Source: Plantibacter sp. Leaf314 (GTDB lineage Bacteria > Actinomycetota > Actinomycetes > Actinomycetales > Microbacteriaceae). Taken from it: a stretch of 64,000 bases of DNA. Shown one piece after another: positions 29,960 to 38,776 of this stretch. The DNA is taken from assembly GCF_001423185.1 (NCBI RefSeq), contig NZ_LMOB01000001.1, positions 635,336 to 699,335 of the forward strand. The letters run 5' to 3'. Under the pieces are notes generated by a model, which saw nothing but the letters and a program-made list of their open reading frames with translations, made no database searches and had not been told where the DNA came from. How positions within the stretch are numbered: position 1 is the first letter of the stretch; each line of letters begins with the position of its first letter. Made by a program: the position numbers and the translations under genes.

Positions 29960-32557
29960 ATGACCGCTGCCAGCATCCCGGACAAGCCGGCCCTCGAAGG
30001 TCTCGAGCAGAAGTGGGGCTCTTCATGGGAGTCCGCGGGGACGTACCGGTTCCAGCGCGAAGGCGCGACGCGCGAGTGCATCTACTCGATCGACACCCCG
30101 CCGCCGACCGCCTCCGGGTCGCTGCACATCGGGCATGTGTTCAGCTACACCCACACCGACATCGTCGCCCGCTACCAGCGGATGACGGGCAAGCGCGTCT
30201 TCTACCCGATGGGCTGGGACGACAACGGTCTCCCGACCGAGCGGCGTGTCCAGAACTACTACGGAGTGCGGTGCGACCCGACGCTCCCCTACGACGCGAA
30301 CTTCACGCCGCCGTTCGAGGGCGGCGACAACAAGAGCACGAAGGCCGCCGACCAGATCCCGATCTCCCGCCGCAACTTCATCGAGCTCTGCGAACGCCTC
30401 ACCGTCGAGGATGAGCAGCAGTTCGAGGCCGTCTGGCGTGCGCTCGGCCTCTCGGTGGACTGGACGCAGAGCTACCGGACGATCGGCGACGAGTCGATCA
30501 CCGCCAGCCAGCTCGCGTTCCTCCGGAACCTCGAGCGGGGCGAGGCCTACCAGGCCATGGCGCCCACGCTCTGGGACATCACCTTCCGCACGGCCGTGGC
30601 CCAGGCCGAGCTCGAGGACAAGGAGCAGCCGGGCACCTACCGCCGGCTGTCCTTCCACCGTCCCGACGGTGGCACGATCGAGATCGAGACCACCCGTCCC
30701 GAACTCCTCCCCGCGTGCGTCGCCCTCGTGGCCCACCCCGACGACGAGCGCTTCAAGCCGCTGTTCGGCACCACGGTGACGACCCCCGTCTTCGGGGTCG
30801 AGGTGCCCGTGCTCGCGCACCACCTCGCTCAGCCCGACAAGGGCGCCGGCATCGCGATGGTCTGCACCTTCGGTGACATCACCGACATCGTCTGGTGGCG
30901 CGAACTCGACCTCCCGAACCGCGCGATCCTCGGCTTCGACGGCCGGATCATCTCCGAGGCGCCCGAGGCGATCACCACCGAGGCGGGCCGCGACGCCTAC
31001 GCGCAACTCGCCGGCAAGACGGTCTTCAGCGCCAAGCAGGCCGTCGTCGACCTCCTGGCGGCGTCCGGCGACCTCATCGGCGAGCCGAAGCAGATCACCC
31101 ACCCCGTCAAGTTCTTCGAGAAGGGCGACAAGCCGCTCGAGATCGTCTCGACCCGCCAGTGGTACATCCGCAACGGCGCGCGCGACGAACAGCTCCGCAG
31201 CCGACTGCTCGAACTCGGCGCCGAGCTCGAATGGCACCCCGAGTTCATGCGGGTCCGCTACGAGAACTGGGTCGGTGGCCTGTCGGGCGACTGGCTGATC
31301 TCCCGGCAGCGGTTCTTCGGCGTGCCGATCCCGCTCTGGTACCCCCTCGACGGCGACGGCAACCCGGTCTACGACCAGCCGATCGCGCCGGACCACGCGT
31401 CCCTGCCGGTCGACCCGTCGAGCGACGCGGCCCCCGGCTACGACGAGTCCCAGCGCGGCGTCCCCGGCGGCTTCATGGGCGAGGTGGACGTCATGGACAC
31501 CTGGGCGACGTCGAGCCTCACGCCACAGCTCGCCGGCGGCTGGGAGCGCGACCCCGAGCTCTGGAACCTGGTGTTCCCCTACTCGCTGCGCCCGCAGGGC
31601 CAGGACATCATCCGCACCTGGCTGTTCTCCACCATGCTCCGCAGCGTCCTCGAGTACGACCGGAAGCCGTGGGAGCACGCGTCCGTATCCGGCTTCATCG
31701 TCGACCCCGACCGCAAGAAGATGTCGAAGTCGAAGGGCAACGTCGTCACCCCGGCGGCGATGCTCGAACAGCACGGTTCGGACGCCGTTCGGTACTGGGC
31801 GGCCTCGAGCCGTCTCGGCACCGACGCGGCCTTCGACCCGCAGAACCCGACGCAGATCAAGATCGGCCGACGCCTGGCCATCAAGGTGCTCAACGCTTCG
31901 AAGTTCATCCTCGGCTTCACCGGACGCGAGGACGCCCCCGTGACGGAGGCCGTCGACCTCGCGATGCTCAGCGTCCTCCGCAAGGCCGTCGCGGACGCGA
32001 GCACCGCCCTCGCCGGGTATGACCACGCACGAGCCCTCGAGCTCACGGAGGCGTTCTTCTGGACCTTCTGCGACGACTACCTGGAGCTCGTGAAGGAACG
32101 CGCGTACGGCGAGGAAAGCCCCGAGCAGGCGTCGGCGGTGGCCGCGCTGCGGATCGCGCTGTCGACCCTGCTCCGCCTGTTCGCCCCGTTCATTCCGTTC
32201 GCCGCGGAGGAAGCCTGGTCGTGGTCACACGACGGCTCGGTCCACCTCGCCAACTGGCCGTCGGACGACGAGTTCGCCGGCCTCGCCGCGGGCGAACCGC
32301 AGGTGCTGGCACTCGCGAGCGAGGCCCTCACGGGCATCCGTCGGGCGAAGACCGACGCGAAGGCTTCCCAGAAGACCCCGGTCGACTCCGCGGTCATCGC
32401 CGGCCCGGCAGCCTCGGTGGAGCTCCTCGCCCAGGTCGCGGACGACCTTCGCGCCGTCGGACGCATCGCCGTCCTCGAGTTCCGCACCGCGGACGCCCTC
32501 TCGGTGGCGGACATCGTCTTCGCACCGGCCGCCGAGGGCACGGAGGCCGGCGCATGA
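29960..32557 (+). CDS. valS: Valyl-tRNA synthetase, archaeal-like type
   Basis: An 865-residue class I synthetase. HIGH is in SGSLHIGHVFSYTHTD near residue 45 and KMSKS in RKKMSKSKGNVVTP near 590, with the editing domain between. The segment after HIGH reads MGWDDNGLPTERRVQN, which is characteristic of the archaeal/rickettsial ValRS lineage, not the GTDHAGIATQ form of most bacteria. The C-terminal coiled-coil arm typical of E. coli ValRS is short. The ATG at 29960 follows AGGAG. No T-box was seen upstream. A GNAT gene overlaps its stop (ATGA). Confidence 0.96.
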   Translation: MTAASIPDKPALEGLEQKWGSSWESAGTYRFQREGATRECIYSIDTPPPTASGSLHIGHVFSYTHTDIVARYQRMTGKRVFYPMGWDDNGLPTERRVQNYYGVRCDPTLPYDANFTPPFEGGDNKSTKAADQIPISRRNFIELCERLTVEDEQQFEAVWRALGLSVDWTQSYRTIGDESITASQLAFLRNLERGEAYQAMAPTLWDITFRTAVAQAELEDKEQPGTYRRLSFHRPDGGTIEIETTRPELLPACVALVAHPDDERFKPLFGTTVTTPVFGVEVPVLAHHLAQPDKGAGIAMVCTFGDITDIVWWRELDLPNRAILGFDGRIISEAPEAITTEAGRDAYAQLAGKTVFSAKQAVVDLLAASGDLIGEPKQITHPVKFFEKGDKPLEIVSTRQWYIRNGARDEQLRSRLLELGAELEWHPEFMRVRYENWVGGLSGDWLISRQRFFGVPIPLWYPLDGDGNPVYDQPIAPDHASLPVDPSSDAAPGYDESQRGVPGGFMGEVDVMDTWATSSLTPQLAGGWERDPELWNLVFPYSLRPQGQDIIRTWLFSTMLRSVLEYDRKPWEHASVSGFIVDPDRKKMSKSKGNVVTPAAMLEQHGSDAVRYWAASSRLGTDAAFDPQNPTQIKIGRRLAIKVLNASKFILGFTGREDAPVTEAVDLAMLSVLRKAVADASTALAGYDHARALELTEAFFWTFCDDYLELVKERAYGEESPEQASAVAALRIALSTLLRLFAPFIPFAAEEAWSWSHDGSVHLANWPSDDEFAGLAAGEPQVLALASEALTGIRRAKTDAKASQKTPVDSAVIAGPAASVELLAQVADDLRAVGRIAVLEFRTADALSVADIVFAPAAEGTEAGA

Positions 32558-33000
32558 GCATCGTGATCCGGCCCGTCGTCGAGAGCGACCTGTTCGCCTG
32601 GCACGCGCTGTACTCCGGGTACGGCGAGTTCTACGACAATCCACTCACCGACGAGAAGGCCGTTCTCGTGTGGGGCTGGCTGAGCGACCCCAACCACGCG
32701 TTGACGGCGCTCGTCGCAGAGGATGACCACGGGGCCCTGGTCGGCCTCGCGCACTACCGGGTGTTCCCGCGCGCCCTCGCCGGTGGTACCGGCCTGTACC
32801 TCGACGACCTCTTCGTCGCCGAGGAGGCACGCACGGCCGGTGTCGGAACGTCGCTGATCGAGCGCGTTCGTGAGATCGCGAAGGCCGACGGACACAGCGT
32901 CGTCCGATGGATCACCGCCGCGGACAACGAGCGCGCGCAAGCCGTCTACGACAAGCTCGCCACCCGCACGAGCTGGGTCACCTACGACCTGGAGCCGTGA
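32554..33000 (+). CDS. GNAT-family N-acetyltransferase
   Basis: A 148-residue protein with the GNAT fold: RPVVESDLFAWHALYSGYGEFY at the start, LVGLAHYRVF, the strand-4/acetyl-CoA loop YLDDLFVAEEARTAGVGTSLI (motif A, with the Q/RxxGxG/A pattern as RTAGVGTS) and NERAQAVYDKLA. The acceptor is unknown. Start and stop overlap valS and the next gene, so it belongs to a valS operon. Confidence 0.88.
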   Translation: MSIVIRPVVESDLFAWHALYSGYGEFYDNPLTDEKAVLVWGWLSDPNHALTALVAEDDHGALVGLAHYRVFPRALAGGTGLYLDDLFVAEEARTAGVGTSLIERVREIAKADGHSVVRWITAADNERAQAVYDKLATRTSWVTYDLEP

Positions 33001-33245
33001 TGCAACTCGGAACCCGGTGGTCGGTCGGAGCGACCGCGCCCGAGGCGGTGCCGCCGGCCGTCCGTGTCGCCATCGCCAGCGAGGAGCAGATCCTTCGCGA
33101 CCAGCAGGTGGACACCACCGCCTGGCGATGGACCCTGACCTGGCTCGAACGCCGACCGGTGGTCGAACTCGACGACGGCACCACCATCCGTCAGCACGCC
33201 GACGGCTCCATCAGCCTGACCCGCCCGGATCCGGACGACGACTGA
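33000..33245 (+). CDS. Small protein of unknown function downstream of valS
   Basis: An 81-residue soluble protein that I do not recognise. It opens MQLGTRWSVGATAPEAVPPAV, has a mid-part EEQILRDQQVDTTAWRWTLTWLERRPVVELDDG and ends acidic (DPDDD). No membrane helix or cysteine. Its ATG shares one base with the GNAT stop (TGATG), and codon use resembles its neighbours, so it is probably translated. Function unknown. Confidence 0.7.
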   Translation: MQLGTRWSVGATAPEAVPPAVRVAIASEEQILRDQQVDTTAWRWTLTWLERRPVVELDDGTTIRQHADGSISLTRPDPDDD

Positions 33246-33278
33246 GTCGTCTCCCGGGCATGCTGGATAGGGTGAGGT

Positions 33279-35312
33279 ATGGAATCACACACGAATCCGT
33301 TCCTCCAGCCGAGCACCCTCCCCTACCAGCTTCCGCCGTTCGCGGAGATCCGCGAGGAGCACTACCGGCCCGCTTTCACCGCCGGGTTCGAGCAGCAACT
33401 CGCCGAGATCGCAGCGATCACCGCGCAGTCGGATCCGCCCACGTTCGAGAACACCTTCCTGCCGCTCGAGCGCAGCGGATCGATCCTGGGGCGCGTCGCC
33501 GCCGTGTTCTTCAACCGGAGTTCCGCCGACAGCTCGGCGTTCACGAACGACCTCGAAGAGGAACTCGCCCCGCAGCTCGCCGCCCATGAGGACGCGATCC
33601 GGCTCGACCCGGCCCTCTACGCCCGCATCTCCGCCGTGCATGCCCAGCTGGAGCATCTCGACCTCCCCGCTGAAGCCGCCTACCTTGTGCAGCGGGTCCA
33701 CACCGAGCACACCCTGGCCGGGGCTGGTCTGGACGACGAGCAGAAGCGGGAACTGTCCGAGCTGAACCTCCGCCTGTCGAGCCTCACCACGCGGTTCGAG
33801 AAGCAGCTGCTCGCCGACACCAACGACCTCGCCGTCCACCTCACGGACGCCTCCGACCTCGACGGACTCAGCGCGGGTGAGCGCTCCGCAGCAGCACAGG
33901 CCGCAGCCGAGCGCGGACTCGAGGGCTGGCTCATCACGCTCGTCCTCCCGACGGGGCACCCCGCACTCTCGACGCTCACCGATCGCCGGGTGCGCGAACG
34001 GATCATGACCGCTTCCCGGGCCCGTGGTACGCGCGGCGGGCACAACGACAACCGTGACCTGGTGCTCGAGATCACCCATCTCCGTGCCGAGCGCGCGGCC
34101 CTGCTCGGCTTCCCGTCCCACGCGGCTGCGGTCACGGCGGACCAGACTGCTGGGACGCCCGAAGCGGTCGCCGAGCTGTTGTCGCGGCTGGCGATCCCCG
34201 CCGCCCGCAACGCCGACCGGGAACAGCGCGAACTCGAGCGGGTCTCCGGTCTCGATACCATCGAAGCCTGGGACTGGCCCTTCACGACGGAACAGGTGAG
34301 AGCCGAACGGTTCGACGTCGACACCGCGCAGATGCGCCCGTACTTCGAAGCCGAGCGGGTCCTCTTCGACGGGGTGTTCGCCGCCGCCACCAAGCTCTAC
34401 GGCATCACCTTCGCGGAACGACCGGAGCTCACGGGCTACCACCCGGACGTCCGGGTCTTCGAGGTGTGGAACGAGGACGGTTCGGGTCTCGGTCTGTACC
34501 TCCTCGACCTCTACACCCGCGACAGCAAGCGCGGCGGCGCCTGGATGAACGCGCTCATCTCCCAGAACCGCCTGCTCGACCAGCCCACGGTGGTGGTGAA
34601 CAACCTCAACGTGCCGAAGCCGGCGGCCGGCGAGCCGACGCTCCTGAGTGTCGACGAGGTCACGACCTTCTTCCACGAGTTCGGTCATGCACTGCACGGA
34701 TTGTTCGCAGAGGTCGAGTACCCCCGATTCTCCGGAACGAACGTCTTCCGGGACTTCGTCGAGTTCCCGAGCCAGGTCAACGAGATGTGGATGCTCTGGC
34801 CTGAGGTCCTCGCCGGGTATGCGCGGCACTTCGAGACCGGGGAGCCGATGCCGGAGGAACTCGTCGCGAAGCTGCAGGCTTCCGAGGGCTTCAACGAGGG
34901 TTTCTCGACCAGCGAGTACCTGGCAGCCGCGATGCTCGACCAGGCCTGGCACAGCATCGGTGCAGACGACCGCGTGGACGACGTCGAAGCGTTCGAGGCG
35001 GCCGCCCTGCGCTCCGCGGGTCTCGACAACCCAGCGGTCCCGCCACGCTACGCGAGCACGTACTTCGCCCACACCTTCTCGGGCGGGTACGACGCCGGCT
35101 ACTACTCGTACATCTGGAGCGAGGTGCTCGACGCCGACACGGTCGACTGGTTCACCGAGAACGGGGGCCTGACGCGGGAGAACGGCGACCGGTTCCGGGC
35201 GCGGCTCCTCGGCGTCGGAGGTTCGAAGGACCCGCTGGAGGCGTATCGCGACTTCCGTGGGCGCGACGCGGCCATCGAACCGCTCCTGCGGCGCCGCGGC
35301 CTCGAAGGCTGA
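33279..35312 (+). CDS. M3-family oligopeptidase (oligopeptidase A / Dcp type)
   Basis: A 677-residue cytoplasmic zinc peptidase that degrades short peptides. The zinc motif HEFGH is in VTTFFHEFGHALHGLF near residue 465, with the downstream glutamate ligand in the FVEFPSQVNEMW region. The N-terminal sequence NPFLQPSTLPYQLPPFAEIREEHY matches the family. No signal peptide. It could be a single gene after the valS operon, with 33 bases before it, and ends at a strong hairpin. Confidence 0.95.
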   Translation: MESHTNPFLQPSTLPYQLPPFAEIREEHYRPAFTAGFEQQLAEIAAITAQSDPPTFENTFLPLERSGSILGRVAAVFFNRSSADSSAFTNDLEEELAPQLAAHEDAIRLDPALYARISAVHAQLEHLDLPAEAAYLVQRVHTEHTLAGAGLDDEQKRELSELNLRLSSLTTRFEKQLLADTNDLAVHLTDASDLDGLSAGERSAAAQAAAERGLEGWLITLVLPTGHPALSTLTDRRVRERIMTASRARGTRGGHNDNRDLVLEITHLRAERAALLGFPSHAAAVTADQTAGTPEAVAELLSRLAIPAARNADREQRELERVSGLDTIEAWDWPFTTEQVRAERFDVDTAQMRPYFEAERVLFDGVFAAATKLYGITFAERPELTGYHPDVRVFEVWNEDGSGLGLYLLDLYTRDSKRGGAWMNALISQNRLLDQPTVVVNNLNVPKPAAGEPTLLSVDEVTTFFHEFGHALHGLFAEVEYPRFSGTNVFRDFVEFPSQVNEMWMLWPEVLAGYARHFETGEPMPEELVAKLQASEGFNEGFSTSEYLAAAMLDQAWHSIGADDRVDDVEAFEAAALRSAGLDNPAVPPRYASTYFAHTFSGGYDAGYYSYIWSEVLDADTVDWFTENGGLTRENGDRFRARLLGVGGSKDPLEAYRDFRGRDAAIEPLLRRRGLEG

Positions 35313-35316
35313 ACGA

Positions 35317-35364
35317 CGAAGCCGCCGCGACGGAGCCGGAATCCGGTTCGTCGCGGCGGCTTCG
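35317..35364. terminator. Bidirectional terminator between M3 peptidase gene and clpX
   Basis: A 16-base-pair stem (arms 35317-35332 and 35349-35364, sequence CGAAGCCGCCGCGACG and its complement) with an inner CCGG/CCGG hairpin, lying between convergent genes. Confidence 0.85.
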
Positions 35365-35380
35365 CTCCGCAGCGTGTCGA

Positions 35381-36658
35381 CTAAGCCGACTTCTCCTGAC
35401 GGCGCGCCGCGCGGGGAACGATGGTGGGCGCCGCGTTCTCGACGACGGACTCCCGCGTGATGACCACCCGGGCGACCTCGTCGGTGGAGGGCACTTCGAA
35501 CATGATCGGCCCGAGGACCTCTTCCATGATCGCCCGCAGACCTCGTGCGCCGGTCTTCCGGAGGACGGCGAGATCGGCGATCGCTTCGAGGGCCGCCTGA
35601 TCGAACTCGAGCTCGACCCCGTCGATCTCGAACATGCGCTGGTACTGCCGGACGAGTGCGTTCTTCGGCACCGTGAGGATCTCCATGAGCGCATGCTGGT
35701 CGAGCGGCGTGACCGTGGTGACCACGGGCAGACGACCGATGAACTCGGGGATCAGACCGAACTTGTGGAGGTCCTCAGGAAGCACCTCGCCGAAGAGGTT
35801 CACATCGTCGCCCTTGCTGTGCAGTGGGGCTCCGAAGCCGATGCCCTTCTTCCCGGCACGGGAGGAGATGATCTCCTCGAGTCCGGCGAACGCACCGGCG
35901 ACGATGAACAGCACGTTCGTCGTGTCGATCTGGATGAACTCCTGATGCGGGTGCTTCCGTCCGCCCTGCGGCGGCACCGAGGCGACGGTGCCCTCGAGGA
36001 TCTTGAGGAGCGCCTGCTGGACGCCCTCGCCCGACACGTCTCGCGTGATGGACGGGTTCTCCGCCTTCCGCGCGATCTTGTCGACCTCGTCGATGTAGAT
36101 GATGCCGGTCTCTGCGCGTTTGACGTCGTAGTCGGCGGCCTGGATGAGCTTCAAGAGGATGTTCTCGACGTCCTCACCCACATAACCGGCTTCGGTCAGT
36201 GCGGTCGCATCGGCGACCGCGAAGGGGACGTTCAGCCGCTTCGCGAGCGTCTGCGCCAGGTAGGTCTTGCCGCAACCGGTCGGGCCGATGAGCAGGATGT
36301 TGCTCTTCGCGATCTCGATGTCGTCGTGCACCGTCTCGGCCGGAGCCAGGGTCGCACGCGACCGGACACGCTTGTAGTGGTTGTACACCGCGACGGACAG
36401 CGCCTTCTTCGCGCTCTCCTGGCCGATGACGTACTCCTCGAGGAAGGCGAAGATCTCCTTCGGCTTCGGGAGGTCGAACTCGCTCACGGTCTCTTCGCTC
36501 GCCTCGGCGAGTCGCTCGGCGATGATCTCGTTGCACAACTCGACACACTCGTCGCAGATGTACACGCCGGGACCAGCGATCAGCTGCTGGACCTGCTTCT
36601 GGCTCTTGCCGCAGAACGAGCACTTGAGCAGATCGGCGCTTTCGCCTATCCGTGCCAT
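35381..36658 (-). CDS. clpX: ATP-dependent Clp protease ATP-binding subunit ClpX
   Basis: A 425-residue AAA+ unfoldase. The N-terminal zinc-binding domain has Cys13, Cys16, Cys35 and Cys38. Walker A GPTGCGKT is near residue 125, followed by the pore loop GYVGEDVE, Walker [11 protein letters not shown], and the ClpP-binding loop containing IGF near 270. The C-terminus ends [13 protein letters not shown] then a short tail. It lies downstream of clpP2 on the same strand with a hairpin between, so it is probably transcribed separately or by partial read-through. Confidence 0.98.
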   Translation of the reverse strand: MARIGESADLLKCSFCGKSQKQVQQLIAGPGVYICDECVELCNEIIAERLAEASEETVSEFDLPKPKEIFAFLEEYVIGQESAKKALSVAVYNHYKRVRSRATLAPAETVHDDIEIAKSNILLIGPTGCGKTYLAQTLAKRLNVPFAVADATALTEAGYVGEDVENILLKLIQAADYDVKRAETGIIYIDEVDKIARKAENPSITRDVSGEGVQQALLKILEGTVASVPPQGGRKHPHQEFIQIDTTNVLFIVAGAFAGLEEIISSRAGKKGIGFGAPLHSKGDDVNLFGEVLPEDLHKFGLIPEFIGRLPVVTTVTPLDQHALMEILTVPKNALVRQYQRMFEIDGVELEFDQAALEAIADLAVLRKTGARGLRAIMEEVLGPIMFEVPSTDEVARVVITRESVVENAAPTIVPRAARRQEKSA

Positions 36659-36713
36659 GTCTTTCCCTCTCCCTGGAGATTCGGTGCTCCGAGCCTAACC
36701 TGTCCCTGCGACA

Positions 36714-36750
36714 ACTCGGCGCGCCACCCCGCTGGGATGACGCGCCGAGT
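36714..36750 (-). terminator. Hairpin between clpP2 and clpX
   Basis: 10-base arms ACTCGGCGCG and CGCGCCGAGT with a 17-base loop, 20 bases after the clpP2 stop. It probably limits read-through from clpP1P2 into clpX. Confidence 0.65.
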
Positions 36751-36769
36751 CGAGAGCACGGGAACCGGG

Positions 36770-37438
36770 TCAGGCCGTGATGGCCGCGACCGGGTTCTTC
36801 CGCGAGGTGAGCACCTGGTCGATGAGACCGTACTCGAGCGCCTCGGCGGCCGAGAGGATCTTGTCGCGATCGATGTCCTTGTTGACCTGCTCCACCGAAC
36901 GGTTGGAGTGGTGCGCCAGGGTCGACTCGAGCCAGCCGCGCATGCGGAGGATCTCAGCGGCCTGGATCTCGATGTCCGATGCCTGACCGTGGCCGGCCTC
37001 GCCGACGGCGGGCTGGTGGATCAGGATCCTGGCGTTGGGGAGCGCGAGGCGCTTCCCGGGCGTGCCGGCAGCGGTGAGCACCGCGGCGGCAGAGGCCGCC
37101 TGCCCGAGGACGACCGTCATGACGTGCGGACGGATGTACTGCATCGTGTCGTAGATCGCCGTCATCGCGGTGAACGAACCACCGGGCGAGTTGATGTACA
37201 TGACGATGTCGCGGTCAGGGTCCATGCTCTCGAGGACGAGCAACTGAGCCATGATGTCATCGGCCGACGCGTCGTCGACCTGCACCCCGAGGAAGATGAT
37301 GCGGTCCTCGAAGAGCTTCGCGTACGGGTCCTGGCGCTTGTAGCCGTAGGCCGTGCGCTCTTCGAAGCTCGGGAGGATGTAGCGAGCGCCCGGCATCTGC
37401 AGCGAGCGGCCCGCCGCACTGAACGTTGGAGTCTCCAT
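36770..37438 (-). CDS. clpP2: ATP-dependent Clp protease proteolytic subunit ClpP2
   Basis: A 222-residue serine peptidase. The catalytic triad is present: Ser116 in GQAASAAAVL, His141 in LIHQP and Asp190. I chose the ATG at 37438 because AGGA lies eight bases before it; another in-frame ATG at 37447 has no room for a ribosome site. Actinobacterial ClpP1 and ClpP2 form a mixed double ring, so both genes are needed. It lies about 30 bases after clpP1 on the same strand. Confidence 0.97.
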   Translation of the reverse strand: METPTFSAAGRSLQMPGARYILPSFEERTAYGYKRQDPYAKLFEDRIIFLGVQVDDASADDIMAQLLVLESMDPDRDIVMYINSPGGSFTAMTAIYDTMQYIRPHVMTVVLGQAASAAAVLTAAGTPGKRLALPNARILIHQPAVGEAGHGQASDIEIQAAEILRMRGWLESTLAHHSNRSVEQVNKDIDRDKILSAAEALEYGLIDQVLTSRKNPVAAITA

Positions 37439-37467
37439 GTGTTGCATTCCTGTCTGTCGAAGCCGGG

Positions 37468-38061
37468 TTACTTGTCGCTGTCGACGGTTCCGCCGCCGCC
37501 GGCCACGTCGAGCGCGGACTCACGGAGGTGGTCGACGAAGCCGTACTCGAGCGCTTCCTCGGCGTTGAACCAACGGTCGCGGTCGCCGTCGGCGTTGATC
37601 TGCTCGACACTCTTGCCGGTCTGTGCCGCCGTGATCTCGGCGAGACGGCGCTTCATGTCGAGGATGAGCTGCGCCTGGGTCTGGATGTCGCTCGAGGTGC
37701 CGCCGAACCCGCCGTGGGGCTGGTGGAGGAGCACCCGGGCGTTCGGGGTGATGTACCGCTTGCCCTTGGTGCCCGCCGTGAGGAGGAGCTGACCCATGGA
37801 GGCTGCCATGCCGATACCGACCGTGACGATGTCGTTCGGCACGAACTGCATGGTGTCGTAGATGGCCATGCCGGCCGTGATGGAACCACCGGGCGAGTTG
37901 ATGTAGAGGTAGATGTCGCGCTTCGGGTCGTCCGCGGCGAGCAGCAGCAGCTTGGCCGCGATCTCGTTCGCGTTCTCGTCGCGGACCTCGGCGCCCAGCC
38001 AGATGATCCGGTCCTTCAGCAGGCGGTCAAAGACACTGGGCGAGAACTGTGGTTCGGCCAT
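37468..38061 (-). CDS. clpP1: ATP-dependent Clp protease proteolytic subunit ClpP1
   Basis: A 197-residue serine peptidase with triad Ser88 (GMAASMGQ), His113 (LLHQP) and Asp162. The ATG at 38061 starts [23 protein letters not shown]; the frame runs further upstream but that sequence is unlike the family. First gene of clpP1-clpP2, preceded by a ClgR-like box. Confidence 0.97.
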   Translation of the reverse strand: MAEPQFSPSVFDRLLKDRIIWLGAEVRDENANEIAAKLLLLAADDPKRDIYLYINSPGGSITAGMAIYDTMQFVPNDIVTVGIGMAASMGQLLLTAGTKGKRYITPNARVLLHQPHGGFGGTSSDIQTQAQLILDMKRRLAEITAAQTGKSVEQINADGDRDRWFNAEEALEYGFVDHLRESALDVAGGGGTVDSDK

Positions 38062-38156
38062 TATCGCTCCGTTTCGGTTGTGCAGTGGTTCGAATCTATC
38101 GGAGGCGACGCACGACCAACGCCCTGTTCGCCCTCGGCAGACTCCCGGGCGCCGGG

Positions 38157-38173
38157 GTTCGCCGGAGGCGGAC
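38157..38173 (-). promoter_or_regulatory. Putative ClgR operator upstream of clpP1P2
   Basis: GTTCGC, CGGAG, GCGGAC: an imperfect palindrome (11 of 12 arm bases symmetric) about 95 bases upstream of clpP1. ClgR of Streptomyces, Corynebacterium and Mycobacterium binds GTTCGC-N5-GCG-type sites and activates clpP1P2. The match is by eye; the clgR gene is not in this window. Confidence 0.6.
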
Positions 38174-38194
38174 GGAACGCCAGGAGCCCAGGAC

Positions 38195-38695
38195 TCAGCG
38201 GGGCGGTCGCGACTCGAGTTCGTCGGCGTAGGCGCGCACGGACCGGTGGTAGCGCGGCAGGTGACGCACGAGGGCACGCAGGGCGACCGCGGTCGCACGG
38301 TGGGGATCACCGGAGCTGGCGAGCGCCAGCGCCAGGAAGGCGGCCGTGGCATCCGCGTAGGGGCCCGTCGCCTCGGCGGCGAGCTGCTCTTCCAGCAGTC
38401 CCACGCTCTCGGCGACCCGCCCGAGGTTCCTCAAGGTGCTCGCCAACTGGATGACCGCCTGAGGACGATGCTCGTCGTCGAGTCCGGCGTCGAGGGCGGC
38501 ACGGTAGAGCGCCTCGGCCTCGACCTCGTGCCCGGCGGAGTCGCGTGCGCCCGCCGATTCGAAGAGCGCTCGGGCATCGCCGTGAGGTCGCTCCGTGGCG
38601 AGGGCGTCGATCGCCACGATGCGCTCCTCGTCGCTGAGCACCGCATCTTCCCAGACCGCCGCGACCCGCGCGTCCCAGTCCTGCGCCTCATCCAT
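38195..38695 (-). CDS. Tetratricopeptide-repeat protein
   Basis: A 166-residue, all-helical soluble protein with TPR-like repeats: [26 protein letters not shown], then [24 protein letters not shown] and [25 protein letters not shown]. It resembles the Tetratrico_5 (YqgP-unrelated) repeat family found as stand-alone proteins in actinobacteria. The ATG at 38695 has GGAAGG upstream. It lies between tig and clpP1 on the same strand, separated from tig by a terminator. Probable protein-protein scaffold; partner unknown. Confidence 0.8.
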   Translation of the reverse strand: MDEAQDWDARVAAVWEDAVLSDEERIVAIDALATERPHGDARALFESAGARDSAGHEVEAEALYRAALDAGLDDEHRPQAVIQLASTLRNLGRVAESVGLLEEQLAAEATGPYADATAAFLALALASSGDPHRATAVALRALVRHLPRYHRSVRAYADELESRPPR

Positions 38696-38726
38696 CCCGC
38701 GTTCCCTTCCGTTCGTGTCCGAAGAC

Positions 38727-38762
38727 GACAGTAGGGGCGGAATCGCTTCCGCCCCTACTGTC
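38727..38762 (-). terminator. Terminator after tig
   Basis: A 16-base-pair stem (arms 38727-38742 and 38747-38762, core AGTAGGGGCGGAA) with loop TCGC, placed 14 bases after the tig stop. Confidence 0.88.
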
Positions 38763-38776
38763 ACTGCTGGTGAGTG

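Noticed and set aside
36690..36706. AGCCTAACCT resembling a DtxR/IdeR half-site upstream of clpX
   Set aside because: Only one half-site and no symmetry; clpX is not an expected iron target.
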